Shown: in pieces, positions 8,743 to 17,610 of the stretch
How positions within the stretch are numbered: the first letter of the stretch is position 1
Layout: the number at the start of each line of letters is the position of its first letter
Assembly: GCA_017420535.1 (NCBI GenBank)
Contig: JAFOIV010000092.1
Span: 1 to 56,029, forward strand
Length of the DNA: 56,029 bases
Direction of reading: 5' to 3'
Source of the DNA: Eubacterium sp.
GTDB lineage: Bacteria; Bacillota; Clostridia; Lachnospirales; Lachnospiraceae
Translations under genes and position numbers: made by a program
The notes under the pieces: generated by a model
Databases searched by the model: none
What the model was told of the DNA's origin: nothing
What the model saw: the letters and a program-made list of their open reading frames with translations, nothing else

Positions 8743-9534
8743 CTAATTGCTCTTTTTATTCATTATGGCATCAATTGAAGAAATGCAGGCATCCCTAAAA
8801 CCTTTTTCTTCAAGTTTTGCCACACCACAGATTGTTGTTCCCGCTGGAGAACAAACATTATCTTTTAATACTCCCGGATGTTCTCCTGTCTCTAACTGAA
8901 GAAGTGCAGATCCATAGATCATCTGAGATACCAGACGGTAAGCGCTCTGTCTTGGAATTCCATACTTAACAGCAGCATCACTATAAGCTTCTATCATAAG
9001 ATCAACGAATGCTGGTCCACAGCCAGTAACGGCACCACCAATACCCATAAGGCGTGATGGAAGGACTTCCACCATTCCAACTGCACTGAATAATTCTTTT
9101 ATCTCTTTTAACTGTTCTTCAAGAAGAGAGTTCTTTTCTTCAAAAAGGAATACACCCTGTCCTACCATGGCTGGAGTATTAGGCATTACGAACTGTAACC
9201 TGACGTCATTTGGTATAAATACTTCATATTTTGCAAAGTCCCAGCCGGCTGCAACTGAAATAAGAGTCTTTCCTGAAAGATCATTTCCTATCTCTTTAAG
9301 TACATCTTCTATCTGATATGGTTTACATGCCATGACTAATGTGTCACATGTCTCGACTAATGTTTTAAGAGATGACACAGGATTAAATCCTATCTCTTTA
9401 GCATTCTTCTCTAATTTTTCAAAATGTGGCGCATAAGCATATACATCTTCGGCATTAATCTTCTCAGCCTTAATAAATCCGCTGCAAAGCGCCTTAGCCA
9501 TGTTACCCATTCCGATAAAACCTAATTTTTTCAT
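8743..9534 (-). CDS. proC: pyrroline-5-carboxylate reductase
   Basis: Last step of proline synthesis: NAD(P)H reduction of pyrroline-5-carboxylate. The 263-aa product has the N-terminal Rossmann motif GFIGMGNMAKAL, the conserved MPNTPAMVGQG segment, and the C-terminal dimer/active-site region GCGPAFVDLMIEA with PAGTTICGVAKLEEKG. Length is standard. It stands 55 bases upstream of the PfkB gene on the same strand. Confidence 0.96.
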   Translation of the reverse strand: MKKLGFIGMGNMAKALCSGFIKAEKINAEDVYAYAPHFEKLEKNAKEIGFNPVSSLKTLVETCDTLVMACKPYQIEDVLKEIGNDLSGKTLISVAAGWDFAKYEVFIPNDVRLQFVMPNTPAMVGQGVFLFEEKNSLLEEQLKEIKELFSAVGMVEVLPSRLMGIGGAVTGCGPAFVDLMIEAYSDAAVKYGIPRQSAYRLVSQMIYGSALLQLETGEHPGVLKDNVCSPAGTTICGVAKLEEKGFRDACISSIDAIMNKKSN

Positions 9535-9617
9535 ATAAACCTTCTTTCCAAAATAAAAAACAACAAGCAGTTACATATAAAAATAATTATAAACCCTTTA
9601 ATTGATCTTCTTCATGA

Positions 9618-10295
9618 TTAACGAAGAATCTTCTTCATCTCTCTAAGTGCAGTTTTAAGTCTCTGATCAAACTGCTGATAAAAATCTCCCTTGGTGTCAA
9701 ATTCCACCACATAAAAAAGATCTATAACAAACAAAAGGAAATTTCTCTTTTGTTTTTCATCTGTAGCTTCGCTTACTTTCTTCTCGGCAAATTTTCTAAA
9801 ATTGTGCCATTTTCGAACGAAAACAGTATTTTCTTCTATAAAAGGAATATCTATCCACTTACTTACTTTAACTTTTGAACGATTCTTCATTTCACACTGA
9901 CCAGTCTGAAGGAAATATTTAAAATCTCCGTTTTTATAATATCTTCCCAGTGGAAAAAGTCGACATATGGATGGACGATATGGATGAATGCTGCATCTTC
10001 CTTCTTCATTTAGAAAACGGCAGCCGGTTTTCTCCCCTTCCATATTAAGATGCGGAAGGATAAGTCCATCTACAACTGAAAGAGCTATTTCATTTTCAAG
10101 CATCTCATGGAATGTCTTTCCTGTACCAAGTGTAAGCAGGAATACATCATACGGATCCAGCTGGATTGAATTCCCCATGTCTGAACTGCAGCATTTGTGA
10201 CAGCCTACGCAGTCACGGCAATCTGCTCTGACCATATCATTAAGGTCATAAAGTCTTCCATCAGATATTTCTTCTAAGGATGCATTTCTAAGCAT
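9618..10295 (-). CDS. YkgJ-family cysteine-cluster protein
   Basis: 225 aa with the cysteine pattern of the YkgJ/CxxCxxCC family: CRDCVGCHKCC near the N-terminus, then GCRFLNEEGRCSIHPYRPSICRLFP and a later GQCEM. These residues probably bind a metal or Fe-S cluster; the family's function is not established. I chose the ATG at 10295 because GAAGGAAGAG stands just before it; the longer frame starts with TTG at 10322 and has no ribosome binding site. The C-terminal half is helical and charged, without membrane segments. Confidence 0.88.
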   Translation of the reverse strand: MLRNASLEEISDGRLYDLNDMVRADCRDCVGCHKCCSSDMGNSIQLDPYDVFLLTLGTGKTFHEMLENEIALSVVDGLILPHLNMEGEKTGCRFLNEEGRCSIHPYRPSICRLFPLGRYYKNGDFKYFLQTGQCEMKNRSKVKVSKWIDIPFIEENTVFVRKWHNFRKFAEKKVSEATDEKQKRNFLLFVIDLFYVVEFDTKGDFYQQFDQRLKTALREMKKILR

Positions 10296-10418
10296 AATTC
10301 TCTTCCTTCTTTGTATTTGCAAAGTTTCTATTACTTAACTATAAAGAAAAGGATAGAATAAATCAATCTTTTTAAAGTTCTAAAATGTGTAATTCTTTTC
10401 ATTTAATAAAGATTATCG

Positions 10419-10447
10419 TTGTATTTTTCCCCTTTAAATGTTAGATT
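10419..10447 (+). promoter_or_regulatory. candidate promoter of the Bax-inhibitor-like gene
   Basis: TTGTAT (10419-10424) and TAGATT (10442-10447) are spaced exactly 17 bases, about 40 bases before the AGGAGG ribosome binding site of the gene at 10491. Each box matches the sigma-A consensus at four of six positions. Confidence 0.4.
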
Positions 10448-10490
10448 ATCAGTAGTATATTAATGCTAAAAATGGCAGGAGGTTTATATA

Positions 10491-11435
10491 ATGTCAGATA
10501 ACTATTATCAGGATAATGATTCTTATCCTAACAATCAAGGTTCATCTAATAGATATTCATTAAACGAATCTCAGTTAAATGAGCCTCAGACAAGTCAGTC
10601 TAACCAGTACGGAGAATACAGCCAGTACGGTCAGTCTAACCAAACAAATTCATATTATAACCAGTACGAACAGCAGATGCAGGCTCAGAGTGGTTATCAG
10701 AATTCACAGTACGGTGCATTCCAGAATAATTACTACGCAGCTCAGCAGAAAACAGTTTTGAATGGCGGATATTCAAGCGCAAGTGAAGCTACAGTTAGAG
10801 AAGTATTAACAAATTCATTTCTTTATATGTTCCTTGGACTTCTTGTAACTGGTATCATCTCTACATTTTTTGCTAATAAAATCCTTGAAACAGGATATTT
10901 TAATGTACCAGCTTTTTTTGTTGCACTAGCCCTTGAATTTGTAGTTGTTATTGCCGCTCAATCAGCAATGAAGAATAATAATGTTACACTTTCATATATA
11001 TTATTCTTTGCATATTCAGCGATCAACGGCTTTACACTTTCTATAGTACTTATTGCTTATACTTCAGAATCAGTTGTTTCAGTATTCTTTATCTGTGCAG
11101 CAGTATTCGGTGTAATGGCTGCTTTTGGTGCATTAACAAAGCTTGATCTTACAAATATGGGTTCAATCCTTATGGTTGGTCTTTTCGGTCTTATTATTGC
11201 ATGCATTATCAATATATTCCTTGGATCAGAAAGAATTGACTACATTATTTCTATTGTAGGTGTTGTTATATTTGTAGGTCTCACAGCATATGATACACAG
11301 AAGATCAAGACCTTAGCTTCAACTCATACAGGATACAGCCCAGCTGTAATCGGTATTTGGGGAGCTCTTGAACTTTATCTTGATTTCATCAATCTCTTCC
11401 TTAAACTTCTTAGACTTTTAGGAAAGAGAAGATAG
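10491..11435 (+). CDS. Bax inhibitor-1/YccA-family membrane protein with Q/N/Y-rich N-terminus
   Basis: 314 aa. The C-terminal ~215 residues form the seven-helix Bax-inhibitor-1 fold: helices start at about 105, with the family signature near the end (FVGLTAYDTQKIKTLA and ALELYLDFINLFLKLLRLLG, including the conserved acidic residues of the pore). The first ~95 residues are a low-complexity cytoplasmic tail of Gln, Asn, Tyr and Ser (repeated NQYG/SQYG/NSQYG units), longer than in simple family members. The likely role is a membrane channel or proton/calcium leak, or protease modulator; FtsH interaction is known for E. coli YccA. AGGAGG precedes the ATG, and a strong terminator follows. Confidence 0.92.
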   Translation: MSDNYYQDNDSYPNNQGSSNRYSLNESQLNEPQTSQSNQYGEYSQYGQSNQTNSYYNQYEQQMQAQSGYQNSQYGAFQNNYYAAQQKTVLNGGYSSASEATVREVLTNSFLYMFLGLLVTGIISTFFANKILETGYFNVPAFFVALALEFVVVIAAQSAMKNNNVTLSYILFFAYSAINGFTLSIVLIAYTSESVVSVFFICAAVFGVMAAFGALTKLDLTNMGSILMVGLFGLIIACIINIFLGSERIDYIISIVGVVIFVGLTAYDTQKIKTLASTHTGYSPAVIGIWGALELYLDFINLFLKLLRLLGKRR

Positions 11436-11454
11436 TAAAAAAACAAATGTATAT

Positions 11455-11491
11455 AAAAAATCCGTGGATTTAAGATCCACGGATTTTTTTT
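11455..11491. terminator. bidirectional intrinsic terminator
   Basis: Nine-base-pair perfect stem TCCGTGGAT/ATCCACGGA (11461-11469 with 11475-11483) with loop TTAAG, flanked by A6 on the left and T8 on the right. It serves the plus-strand Bax-inhibitor gene and, in reverse, the convergent minus-strand gene ending at 11521. Confidence 0.92.
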
Positions 11492-11520
11492 ACCTAAAGA
11501 TTAGGGACGGGGGTATCATT

Positions 11521-11994
11521 TTACATATCAAGCATCATATCGATGATAAATCTTATTATTCTGGCACCTAAACCAGACGACATTAAAAAGATCAATATCA
11601 CGATAAAACATCCTAAAGCACTTCCATTATTTTTTGGTTTTTTTGTCGCAGACGCCTTATTCATTACAGGTTTATTAGTCTGTTTATTTACATATCTGTT
11701 CTGCCCCTTTATAGGCGCATTGACATATCTTTTTTCATTTGCAACAGAAGGATTAACATATTTCTTTGCATCATCTCCTGCATTATTATATTCAACTCCA
11801 GGGATACCTCTGTTAAGCCCCGCTGAGTCTGCATGAATATGAAAACTTCCGCCAAGGATTCCTTCCTCAACACGGGAAAATCTGTCTCCATTGCCTTTTC
11901 TATAAACACGTCCACATTTTGGGCAAAGTCCCATATACATATCATAATCAAAAACTTTACCACAACATCTGCAAATAACTTTAATAAAAATCAC
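11521..11994 (-). CDS. zinc-ribbon protein with C-terminal membrane anchor
   Basis: 157 aa. The N-terminus has two CxxC pairs (CRCCGKVFDYDMYMGLCPKCG) typical of a zinc ribbon. A polar Asn/Lys-rich linker follows, then one C-terminal helix (ALGCFIVILIFLMSSGLG), consistent with a tail-anchored protein with a cytoplasmic zinc ribbon. The frame opens with GTG at 11994, only 13 bases after the purH-like stop. GGGGTGA overlaps that GTG, so the start is uncertain and a rarer start slightly downstream is possible. Probably co-transcribed with the purine genes. Function unknown. Confidence 0.75.
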   Translation of the reverse strand: MIFIKVICRCCGKVFDYDMYMGLCPKCGRVYRKGNGDRFSRVEEGILGGSFHIHADSAGLNRGIPGVEYNNAGDDAKKYVNPSVANEKRYVNAPIKGQNRYVNKQTNKPVMNKASATKKPKNNGSALGCFIVILIFLMSSGLGARIIRFIIDMMLDM

Positions 11995-12007
11995 CCCACT
12001 TAATTAT

Positions 12008-13183
12008 TTAGTGATGGAATAATCTGATTCCTGTGAAGCACATTGCAATATTATACTTATCACATGTCTCAATAACATTATCATCACGGATTGATCCACC
12101 TGGCTCTGCAATATATTCTACACCACTTCTATGTGCTCTTTCAATATTATCTCCAAATGGGAAGAAAGCATCTGAACCAAGAGATACACCTGTATTCTGT
12201 GCGATCCAAGCCTTACGCTCTTCCTTTGTAAATGGAGCTGGTTGCTCTGTAAAATATTTCTGCCACTCGCCATCAGCAAGTACATCCATATAATCATCTG
12301 AATTATAAACATCGATACAGTTATCTCTGTCTGCACGTCTAATGTCTGGCTTAAATGGAAGGTTAAGAACCTGTGGAGCCTGGCGAAGGAACCATTTGTC
12401 AGCCTTATCACCTGCAAGACGTGTGCAGTGGATTCTTGACTGCTGACCTGCACCGATACCGATAGCCTGTCCGCCCTTAACATAGCAAACTGAGTTAGAC
12501 TGTGTATACTTAAGTGTGATCATTGAGATTGCAAGGTCGATACGAGCTTCCTCAGGGATTTCCTTATTTGCTGTAACAACGTTGCTAAAGAACTCATCAT
12601 TAATAACAAGTTCATTTCTACCCTGTTCAAATGTTACACCGAAAACATCCTTTGTCTCGATTGGAGCTGGTACATAATCCGGGTCAATCTGGATAACACA
12701 GTAATTACCATTCTTCTTAGCTTTTAAGATGCTAAGTGCTTCCTCTGAATATGAAGGAGCGATAACACCATCAGATACTTCTCTCTTGATAAGGCGAGCT
12801 GTATCAGCGTCGCATTCATCTGAAAGCGCAATGAAATCACCGAATGAAGACATACGGTCAGCGCCTCTTGCTCTTGCATAAGCTGAAGCCATAGGTGAAA
12901 GATCACCCATATCCTCTACCCAGTAGATTTTCTTTTCAATATCCTTAAGCGGAAGTCCTACAGCAGCACCTGCAGGTGAAACATGCTTAAATGATGTTGC
13001 AGCAGGAAGTCCTGTAGCCTTCTTTAATTCCTTTACAAGCTGCCAGCCGTTAAATGCATCAAGGAGATTGATATATCCTGGTCTTCCGTTAACAACTGTT
13101 ATTGGAAGCTCTCCATCCTTCATAAATACTCTTGATGGCTTCTGATTTGGGTTACAGCCATACTTTAATTCTAATTCCTTCAT
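12008..13183 (-). CDS. purH: stand-alone AICAR transformylase (PurH C-terminal domain only)
   Basis: It formylates AICAR with 10-formyl-tetrahydrofolate to FAICAR, the penultimate step to IMP. The 391-aa protein has the catalytic TSFKHVSPAGAAVG segment, ARGADRMSSFGDF and CVKGGQAIGIGAGQQSR, as in AICARFT. It lacks the ~200-residue N-terminal IMP cyclohydrolase domain of normal ~510-aa PurH. That activity is supplied by the gene immediately upstream (13276-13992). Start: ATG at 13183 preceded by AAGGAG; the longer frame begins at a TTG that overlaps this ribosome binding site. It is in the ZTP-riboswitch operon. Confidence 0.93.
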   Translation of the reverse strand: MKELELKYGCNPNQKPSRVFMKDGELPITVVNGRPGYINLLDAFNGWQLVKELKKATGLPAATSFKHVSPAGAAVGLPLKDIEKKIYWVEDMGDLSPMASAYARARGADRMSSFGDFIALSDECDADTARLIKREVSDGVIAPSYSEEALSILKAKKNGNYCVIQIDPDYVPAPIETKDVFGVTFEQGRNELVINDEFFSNVVTANKEIPEEARIDLAISMITLKYTQSNSVCYVKGGQAIGIGAGQQSRIHCTRLAGDKADKWFLRQAPQVLNLPFKPDIRRADRDNCIDVYNSDDYMDVLADGEWQKYFTEQPAPFTKEERKAWIAQNTGVSLGSDAFFPFGDNIERAHRSGVEYIAEPGGSIRDDNVIETCDKYNIAMCFTGIRLFHH

Positions 13184-13275
13184 GGTATTCTCCTTTATCA
13201 ATTTTTTTTATATTTTCAACTAAGATCAATTCTGCTTTTTTATTATTGCTGATTCTTCTCACTTATTAATATTCA

Positions 13276-13992
13276 TTATTTTGTATGCTTGTTGATGATC
13301 TTTGTCTCAACTTCACCTGTCTCAAGATCGATAAATCTTGTGAAAAGAGAGATCTTATTATCTTCATTTAAGCTATTCCAAACAATATCTGTGAACTCAC
13401 TAAGGTCATTTGTAGGGATTGCAACAACTGTTGGTTCTCCTTCAAATGTTGGAAGTGGATTTCCATCCTGCATATATGTATGGATGAATCTTCCTTCACC
13501 AGCCTTTGGATTGTCATATGAGAATGTGTTTCTCACGCAGCAATCCGGATCACCATTATTTGACTTTAAGATAGACATTTCGAAGTTGAATTTGCCTTCT
13601 GTATGAAGTATAGCTGAAATTCTAGGAGTGTAATTTGGTCCATCAGGCTCAAATTCTCTAATGCGAAGAGCCTCTTCAAATGTCATGCCCTGGCTCATTC
13701 TTTCATAGATTGTATCAGTCTGATCACCATTTGTTACGATAGTATCCTTACCAAGTACACGAACTGGTGCATAGATGATAAGACTTGGATCCTCAAGTAA
13801 TGATGGATCAAATGCCTCTGTTCTGATGCCTTCACCCTCTTCAACAAATACTCTGTTACGGCTGTTAACTGAACGTCCCATGATAAAATAAGCTGCTGCA
13901 GCTTTCTTCTTATCAGGTGTAACACCTACTACAATTCCTCTTCCAGGATAAGTTGTGCTTCCAATTTCTTTTGCGAGATCCTTTGTTTCCAT
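13276..13992 (-). CDS. IMP cyclohydrolase (PurO-like / IMP_cyclohyd family)
   Basis: It closes the ring of FAICAR to give IMP, the last step of de novo purine synthesis. The 238-aa protein shows the family features YPGRGIVVGVTPDKK, AAAYFIMGRSVNSRNR and FSYDNPKAGEGRFIHTYM, and does not resemble the MGS-like cyclohydrolase of PurH. ATG at 13992 follows AAAGGAGG; the extra N-terminal residues of the longer frame overlap this site. It is first in the operon behind the ZTP riboswitch, with stand-alone AICARFT next. Together the two replace bifunctional PurH. Confidence 0.92.
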   Translation of the reverse strand: METKDLAKEIGSTTYPGRGIVVGVTPDKKKAAAAYFIMGRSVNSRNRVFVEEGEGIRTEAFDPSLLEDPSLIIYAPVRVLGKDTIVTNGDQTDTIYERMSQGMTFEEALRIREFEPDGPNYTPRISAILHTEGKFNFEMSILKSNNGDPDCCVRNTFSYDNPKAGEGRFIHTYMQDGNPLPTFEGEPTVVAIPTNDLSEFTDIVWNSLNEDNKISLFTRFIDLETGEVETKIINKHTK

Positions 13993-14108
13993 TTTGTCCT
14001 CCTTTAACACATACGATTATTAATGTCTTCCAGACATAATTTATAAACTCTTTTGATGCTGCTTATATATGTCCTTTTCTTACTGTTTATGAACGATGAT
14101 AGTATAAG

Positions 14109-14232
14109 AAAAGCCGACTCGTACGAGCGCTCATCAAAAAGCACCCAGACGGTCGGCTATAAATTCTAGGGAATTTTCTATCCTGTGCTCCCCGTGGTAA
14201 ACTCCACTCATCCGTCAGTCACACAGAACTTT
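14109..14232 (-). ncRNA. ZTP (pfl) riboswitch with overlapping terminator-like hairpin
   Basis: On the minus strand, domain 1 has P1 CTGTG/CACAG enclosing GACTGACGG, P2 GTGG/CCAC, and the hallmark CACGGGGAGCAC. Domain 2 carries CCGTCTGGGTGC (plus 14141-14152). The pseudoknot GACGG/CCGTC between the domains is complete, differing from the common GGCGG/CCGCC by one compensatory change. The closing hairpin AGCCGAC/GTCGGCT (plus 14112-14118 with 14152-14158) is followed by TTTTC and can act as an intrinsic terminator. The ZTP riboswitch senses the AICAR derivative ZMP/ZTP; placement before IMP cyclohydrolase and AICARFT, the enzymes that use AICAR and its product, fits perfectly. Confidence 0.95.
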
Positions 14233-14246
14233 TAAGTTACAATCCC

Positions 14247-14275
14247 ATTAAAACATTATTTTATTTTTTTGTAAA
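14247..14275 (-). promoter_or_regulatory. promoter of the ZTP-riboswitch purine operon
   Basis: TTTACA (plus 14270-14275) and TTTAAT (plus 14247-14252) are spaced 17 bases on the minus strand, each matching the sigma-A consensus at five of six positions. The predicted start, about 14240, lies just before the riboswitch. The -35 box falls inside the last codons of the upstream PHP gene. Confidence 0.7.
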
Positions 14276-15058
14276 GTGATTTTCTTTAAGATCTTTGATA
14301 AGCCTTCTTCTTGCAAAGGTATTAGTAAGGACCTTAAACTTGTTATATATCCAATATCCTATGATTCCCAACTGTATTATAACAGGATTCATAAAAACAA
14401 TCCTGTCAGTACTAAAATGAGAGATTATCTTTGCCTCTCCCTGACCTTTGATTGCTTTTATAAGGTCATTGTTGCAGGTTATAAGATTATCAAATTGCGT
14501 ATAGGCTGTTCCTATCTGTTTCGCCCTATGAGCATCAGATCCGGAAGTTGTAGGTTTGTTATATCTCTTAGCCAGGCGTTTTGCTCTCCAGTTGGCTTCT
14601 TCAGTCACACCTGCATTATTTCCCTCTATAAAATCGAATAATCTAATGATATTTTTATTCTTTTTATAGAGATTTGTATTGGTAATGGCAAAATATCCAT
14701 TTCCATAAGGATGGGCAGCTCCGATTATCCCACCATATATATGTACAATTCTGGCCAGATGCTCTAACTTTAATCCTCGTCTTTCCAATAAAGGACACTT
14801 AGCATCATCCGGTAAAACTACAATAACATGTCCTCCATCTCTGGTATCATACTCGATTCCTTTTAAAACATAAAAATCGTCGATCGTCTTTCCCTGAGCT
14901 TTAAGTCTGGTCCACATTCTATATCCACCATAGGTGTCATGGTCTGTCACCAGCATCCCAGAATAACCAAGGGATTTCAGTTTTGCTGCAAAATCAAAAA
15001 TCTTAATACTGCCGTCCGGCGACCCTTCTTTGGTGTGGCAGTGAAGATCATATTTCAT
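14261..15058 (-). CDS. PHP-domain metal-dependent phosphoesterase
   Basis: 265 aa. The PHP signature is clear: YDLHCHTKEGSPDGS at the N-terminus, VTDHDTYGG, an IGAAHPYG motif and a late GSDAHRAKQIG. These His and Asp residues bind the metal ions. It resembles small phosphoesterases of the TrpH/YciV type rather than the PHP domain of DNA polymerase III. The substrate is unknown. The C-terminal ~40 residues are basic. It lies 116 bases from the small membrane protein gene upstream, and the purine promoter sits in its 3' end. Confidence 0.88.
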   Translation of the reverse strand: MKYDLHCHTKEGSPDGSIKIFDFAAKLKSLGYSGMLVTDHDTYGGYRMWTRLKAQGKTIDDFYVLKGIEYDTRDGGHVIVVLPDDAKCPLLERRGLKLEHLARIVHIYGGIIGAAHPYGNGYFAITNTNLYKKNKNIIRLFDFIEGNNAGVTEEANWRAKRLAKRYNKPTTSGSDAHRAKQIGTAYTQFDNLITCNNDLIKAIKGQGEAKIISHFSTDRIVFMNPVIIQLGIIGYWIYNKFKVLTNTFARRRLIKDLKENHFTKK

Positions 15059-15174
15059 GTTTTTTGCTCCTTCAAATTATAGTCTCTTCCCCGATTATTT
15101 AATCTAACCGCTATAATCCTTAGTACATAATTGATTATATTACAAAATTAAGCAAAAACAATATTAACTTTCAA

Positions 15175-15666
15175 TCAAAAATCCTCTATATCTTTTCTGA
15201 TGATATCACTTAACTCATCTTCATTTAATTCATCCAGATCATCAAGCATTCTTTTGATATTGCCCGCTTTGGCCATATATCTGTTTTTTTCGTTGATATA
15301 GCCCTTATCATAATGAGTGCTATACCAGTAGTCCCCAAAAATAATGCCGAAATATATTAATAATCCGAGTATCATAAGAAGTCCCACCGTAAATCCCAGG
15401 AGTTCCGTATTTCTAAAGATTCTCATAGGCAGATCCATCATTTTTGACTTAATAACGAAGGACTTAATAATAAAAATTATTAATTTTATAGAAAAAACAA
15501 TGGCTGATACAGTAACCAAAGCTACCCCGATAGCTTTCGACTTTTCTTTTAAGTTATTTTCATGATTGATCATCGCCTTATATTTCTGCTCGTAAAAATT
15601 ATAAGCTACTTCCAGCCTATTTCTAGCATTTTTCTGTAGATAATTTAATAATTCCGTGTCATCCAA
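15175..15666 (-). CDS. small membrane protein of unknown function
   Basis: 163 aa, not recognised. A charged N-terminal helix (about 1-45) is followed by two membrane helices (about 48-72 and 90-116), then a charged acidic C-terminus (DDLDELNEDELSD). The pattern suggests a two-helix integral membrane protein with both ends in the cytoplasm. It starts about 120 bases after the paaK stop; a terminator lies between them. Confidence 0.7.
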   Translation of the reverse strand: MDDTELLNYLQKNARNRLEVAYNFYEQKYKAMINHENNLKEKSKAIGVALVTVSAIVFSIKLIIFIIKSFVIKSKMMDLPMRIFRNTELLGFTVGLLMILGLLIYFGIIFGDYWYSTHYDKGYINEKNRYMAKAGNIKRMLDDLDELNEDELSDIIRKDIEDF

Positions 15667-15730
15667 TTTTTCTTACCTTCCATTCCCCACTTATTAAATT
15701 TGTTCCAATAGATATATTATCTCAACATAA

Positions 15731-15778
15731 TAAAATCCGCCACTATTTTTCGTTTCCATTAACTAAAAAGTGGCGGTA
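15731..15778 (-). terminator. terminator of the iorA-iorB-paaK operon
   Basis: CCGCCACT(A)TTTTT at 15737-15750 pairs with AAAAAGTGGCGG at 15765-15776 with one bulged base. On the minus strand the stem is followed by ATTTTATT. It lies directly after the paaK stop codon. Confidence 0.85.
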
Positions 15779-15784
15779 TTTATA

Positions 15785-17023
15785 TTACTGTCTATGATCA
15801 GTTACACGCTTTGTCTTCTTCTCGCTTCTTGGAAGTGTTCCAATAGGAACAATAGTAACTCTTGGTGTAACTCCGATACGAGATTTAAATCTGTCTCTTA
15901 TCTCATCTGCCATTTCTGTGAAACGTCTTCTTCCTTCACCTTCTACAGTAAGGAGCATAACATCACGGTTCATGTCATCCTCATGAGCAAGGTCTACACG
16001 GTATTCACTAGTTGCACCGTCAATCTCTTCAAGTACACATTCAACCTGGTTAGGGAACATATTAACACCATGGATCTTAAACATATCATCAGATCTTCCC
16101 TGGATTGTATCAAGTCTTGGATATTTTGAACCACATTCGCATTCCCCCGGCATGATACGGGAAATGTCATGAGTTCTGAAACGAAGAAGTGGCGCTCCCT
16201 CTTTAACAAGCGTTGTGATAACAATTTCACCTTCCTCACCATCAGGAAGTGTTTCGCCTGTAACAGGATCGATTATCTCAATATAGATATAATCATCCCA
16301 GTAATGCATTCCGTGGCTCTTATCACAGTTTATTCCAATACCAGGACCATAGATCTCTGTAAGTCCATAGATATCATAAAGCTCAATTCCAAGTCCTTCT
16401 TTAATGGTGCGTCTCATCTTATCGCTCCATCTTTCTGAACCGATGACGCCTTTCTTTAAATGGATCTGATCTCTTATTCCTCTCTTATTTATCTCTTCTG
16501 AAAGAAGAAGAGCATATGATGATGTAGCTGTAAGAACAGTTGACTTAAGGTCAATCATCATCTGAAGCTGTTTATCTGTATTTCCAGGTCCCATAGGAAT
16601 TGCCATAGCTCCAAGTAATTCGCATCCTGCCTGGAAGCCTATTCCCGCTGTCCAAAGGCCGTATCCCGGTGTGATATGGATTCTGTCTTTCTTTGTGATG
16701 CCTGCTGTTTCATAACATCTAGCAAACATCTTCGCCCAGTCTTCAACGTCCTTCTTTGTATATGGAATGATAACGGGCTTTCCTGTTGTACCTGATGATG
16801 AGTGGATTCTTACTACCTCTTCATCTGGAACTGCCTGGATTCCAAGAGGATAGGCATTTCTAAGATCATCCTTACTTGAAAATGGTATCCTCTTAAAATC
16901 TTCTTCTGTCTTTATTTCTGTAATGCCCATTTCGCGGTACATTTTGCCATAGTAGCTGTCTGTAGCTACCAGTCTCTTCACCTGTTTATCAACTAATTTA
17001 AGCTGTTCCTCACTGATTCTCAT
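15785..17023 (-). CDS. paaK: phenylacetate-CoA ligase family protein
   Basis: An ANL-superfamily adenylating enzyme that joins an aryl acid to CoA with ATP. The 412-aa product has the P-loop HSSSGTTGKPVI, the YDIYGLTEIYGPGIG motif, and the hinge/adenylate-binding region RTHDISRIMPGECECGSKYPR. It is slightly shorter than E. coli-type PaaK but similar to clostridial homologues found next to indolepyruvate oxidoreductase. Its start overlaps the iorB end by 14 bases, so it is translationally coupled. A role in handling aryl acids from aromatic amino acids follows from this context. Confidence 0.93.
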   Translation of the reverse strand: MRISEEQLKLVDKQVKRLVATDSYYGKMYREMGITEIKTEEDFKRIPFSSKDDLRNAYPLGIQAVPDEEVVRIHSSSGTTGKPVIIPYTKKDVEDWAKMFARCYETAGITKKDRIHITPGYGLWTAGIGFQAGCELLGAMAIPMGPGNTDKQLQMMIDLKSTVLTATSSYALLLSEEINKRGIRDQIHLKKGVIGSERWSDKMRRTIKEGLGIELYDIYGLTEIYGPGIGINCDKSHGMHYWDDYIYIEIIDPVTGETLPDGEEGEIVITTLVKEGAPLLRFRTHDISRIMPGECECGSKYPRLDTIQGRSDDMFKIHGVNMFPNQVECVLEEIDGATSEYRVDLAHEDDMNRDVMLLTVEGEGRRRFTEMADEIRDRFKSRIGVTPRVTIVPIGTLPRSEKKTKRVTDHRQ

Positions 17024-17609
17024 AACCTTCTCCTATCTCCTTCCCTATATTAAAAGCCTTCTTATTTAATTCAATAAATTCTTTCTTTACCGAATTTTCA
17101 ATAGCTTTTATCATTACAGTGTCATCTATCCCTAATCTCTTAGTTCCTGCAAGGACTCCAAGGATTGCTACATTAAACCCCTTTGCCGTTCCAAGAGCCT
17201 TAGCTATTTCTTCAGAATCAATAGTGACCACATTTTTAACCTTTTCTTTAAGGTAAACTATCATCTCTTTTCCATCATAGCCTGTATCCTGAAGGGATTC
17301 TGTAACAGGCTTAACCGGTCTATTATTAACTATAACAATGCCGTCTTCCTTAAGATAATCTATATTTCTTACTGCTTCCCCCGGCTCAAATGAAAGCATG
17401 ATATCTGCTCCATGACTTGGTATAAGAGGAGAATACTGCCTCTCGCCTATCCTTACATGGCTGGTGACGGAACCGCCTCTTTGTGCCATACCAATGGTTT
17501 CAGCCGAATGTACTATAAGGCCTGCTTCCATAGCAGCTGCTGCAAGAAGTTTTGAAGCAAGAACAGTTCCCTGTCCACCGACTCCGCATAATAAAATGTC
17601 TTTTTCCAT
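17010..17609 (-). CDS. iorB: indolepyruvate:ferredoxin oxidoreductase beta subunit
   Basis: 199-aa gamma-type subunit of 2-oxoacid:ferredoxin oxidoreductases; with IorA it oxidatively decarboxylates aryl pyruvates to aryl-acetyl-CoA and reduces ferredoxin. It begins with the glycine-rich CoA/nucleotide motif LLCGVGGQGTVLASKLLAAAA and has the ETIGMAQRGGSVTSHVR segment typical of the family. Only one base separates it from iorA. Confidence 0.95.
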   Translation of the reverse strand: MEKDILLCGVGGQGTVLASKLLAAAAMEAGLIVHSAETIGMAQRGGSVTSHVRIGERQYSPLIPSHGADIMLSFEPGEAVRNIDYLKEDGIVIVNNRPVKPVTESLQDTGYDGKEMIVYLKEKVKNVVTIDSEEIAKALGTAKGFNVAILGVLAGTKRLGIDDTVMIKAIENSVKKEFIELNKKAFNIGKEIGEGYENQ

Positions 17610-17610
17610 C

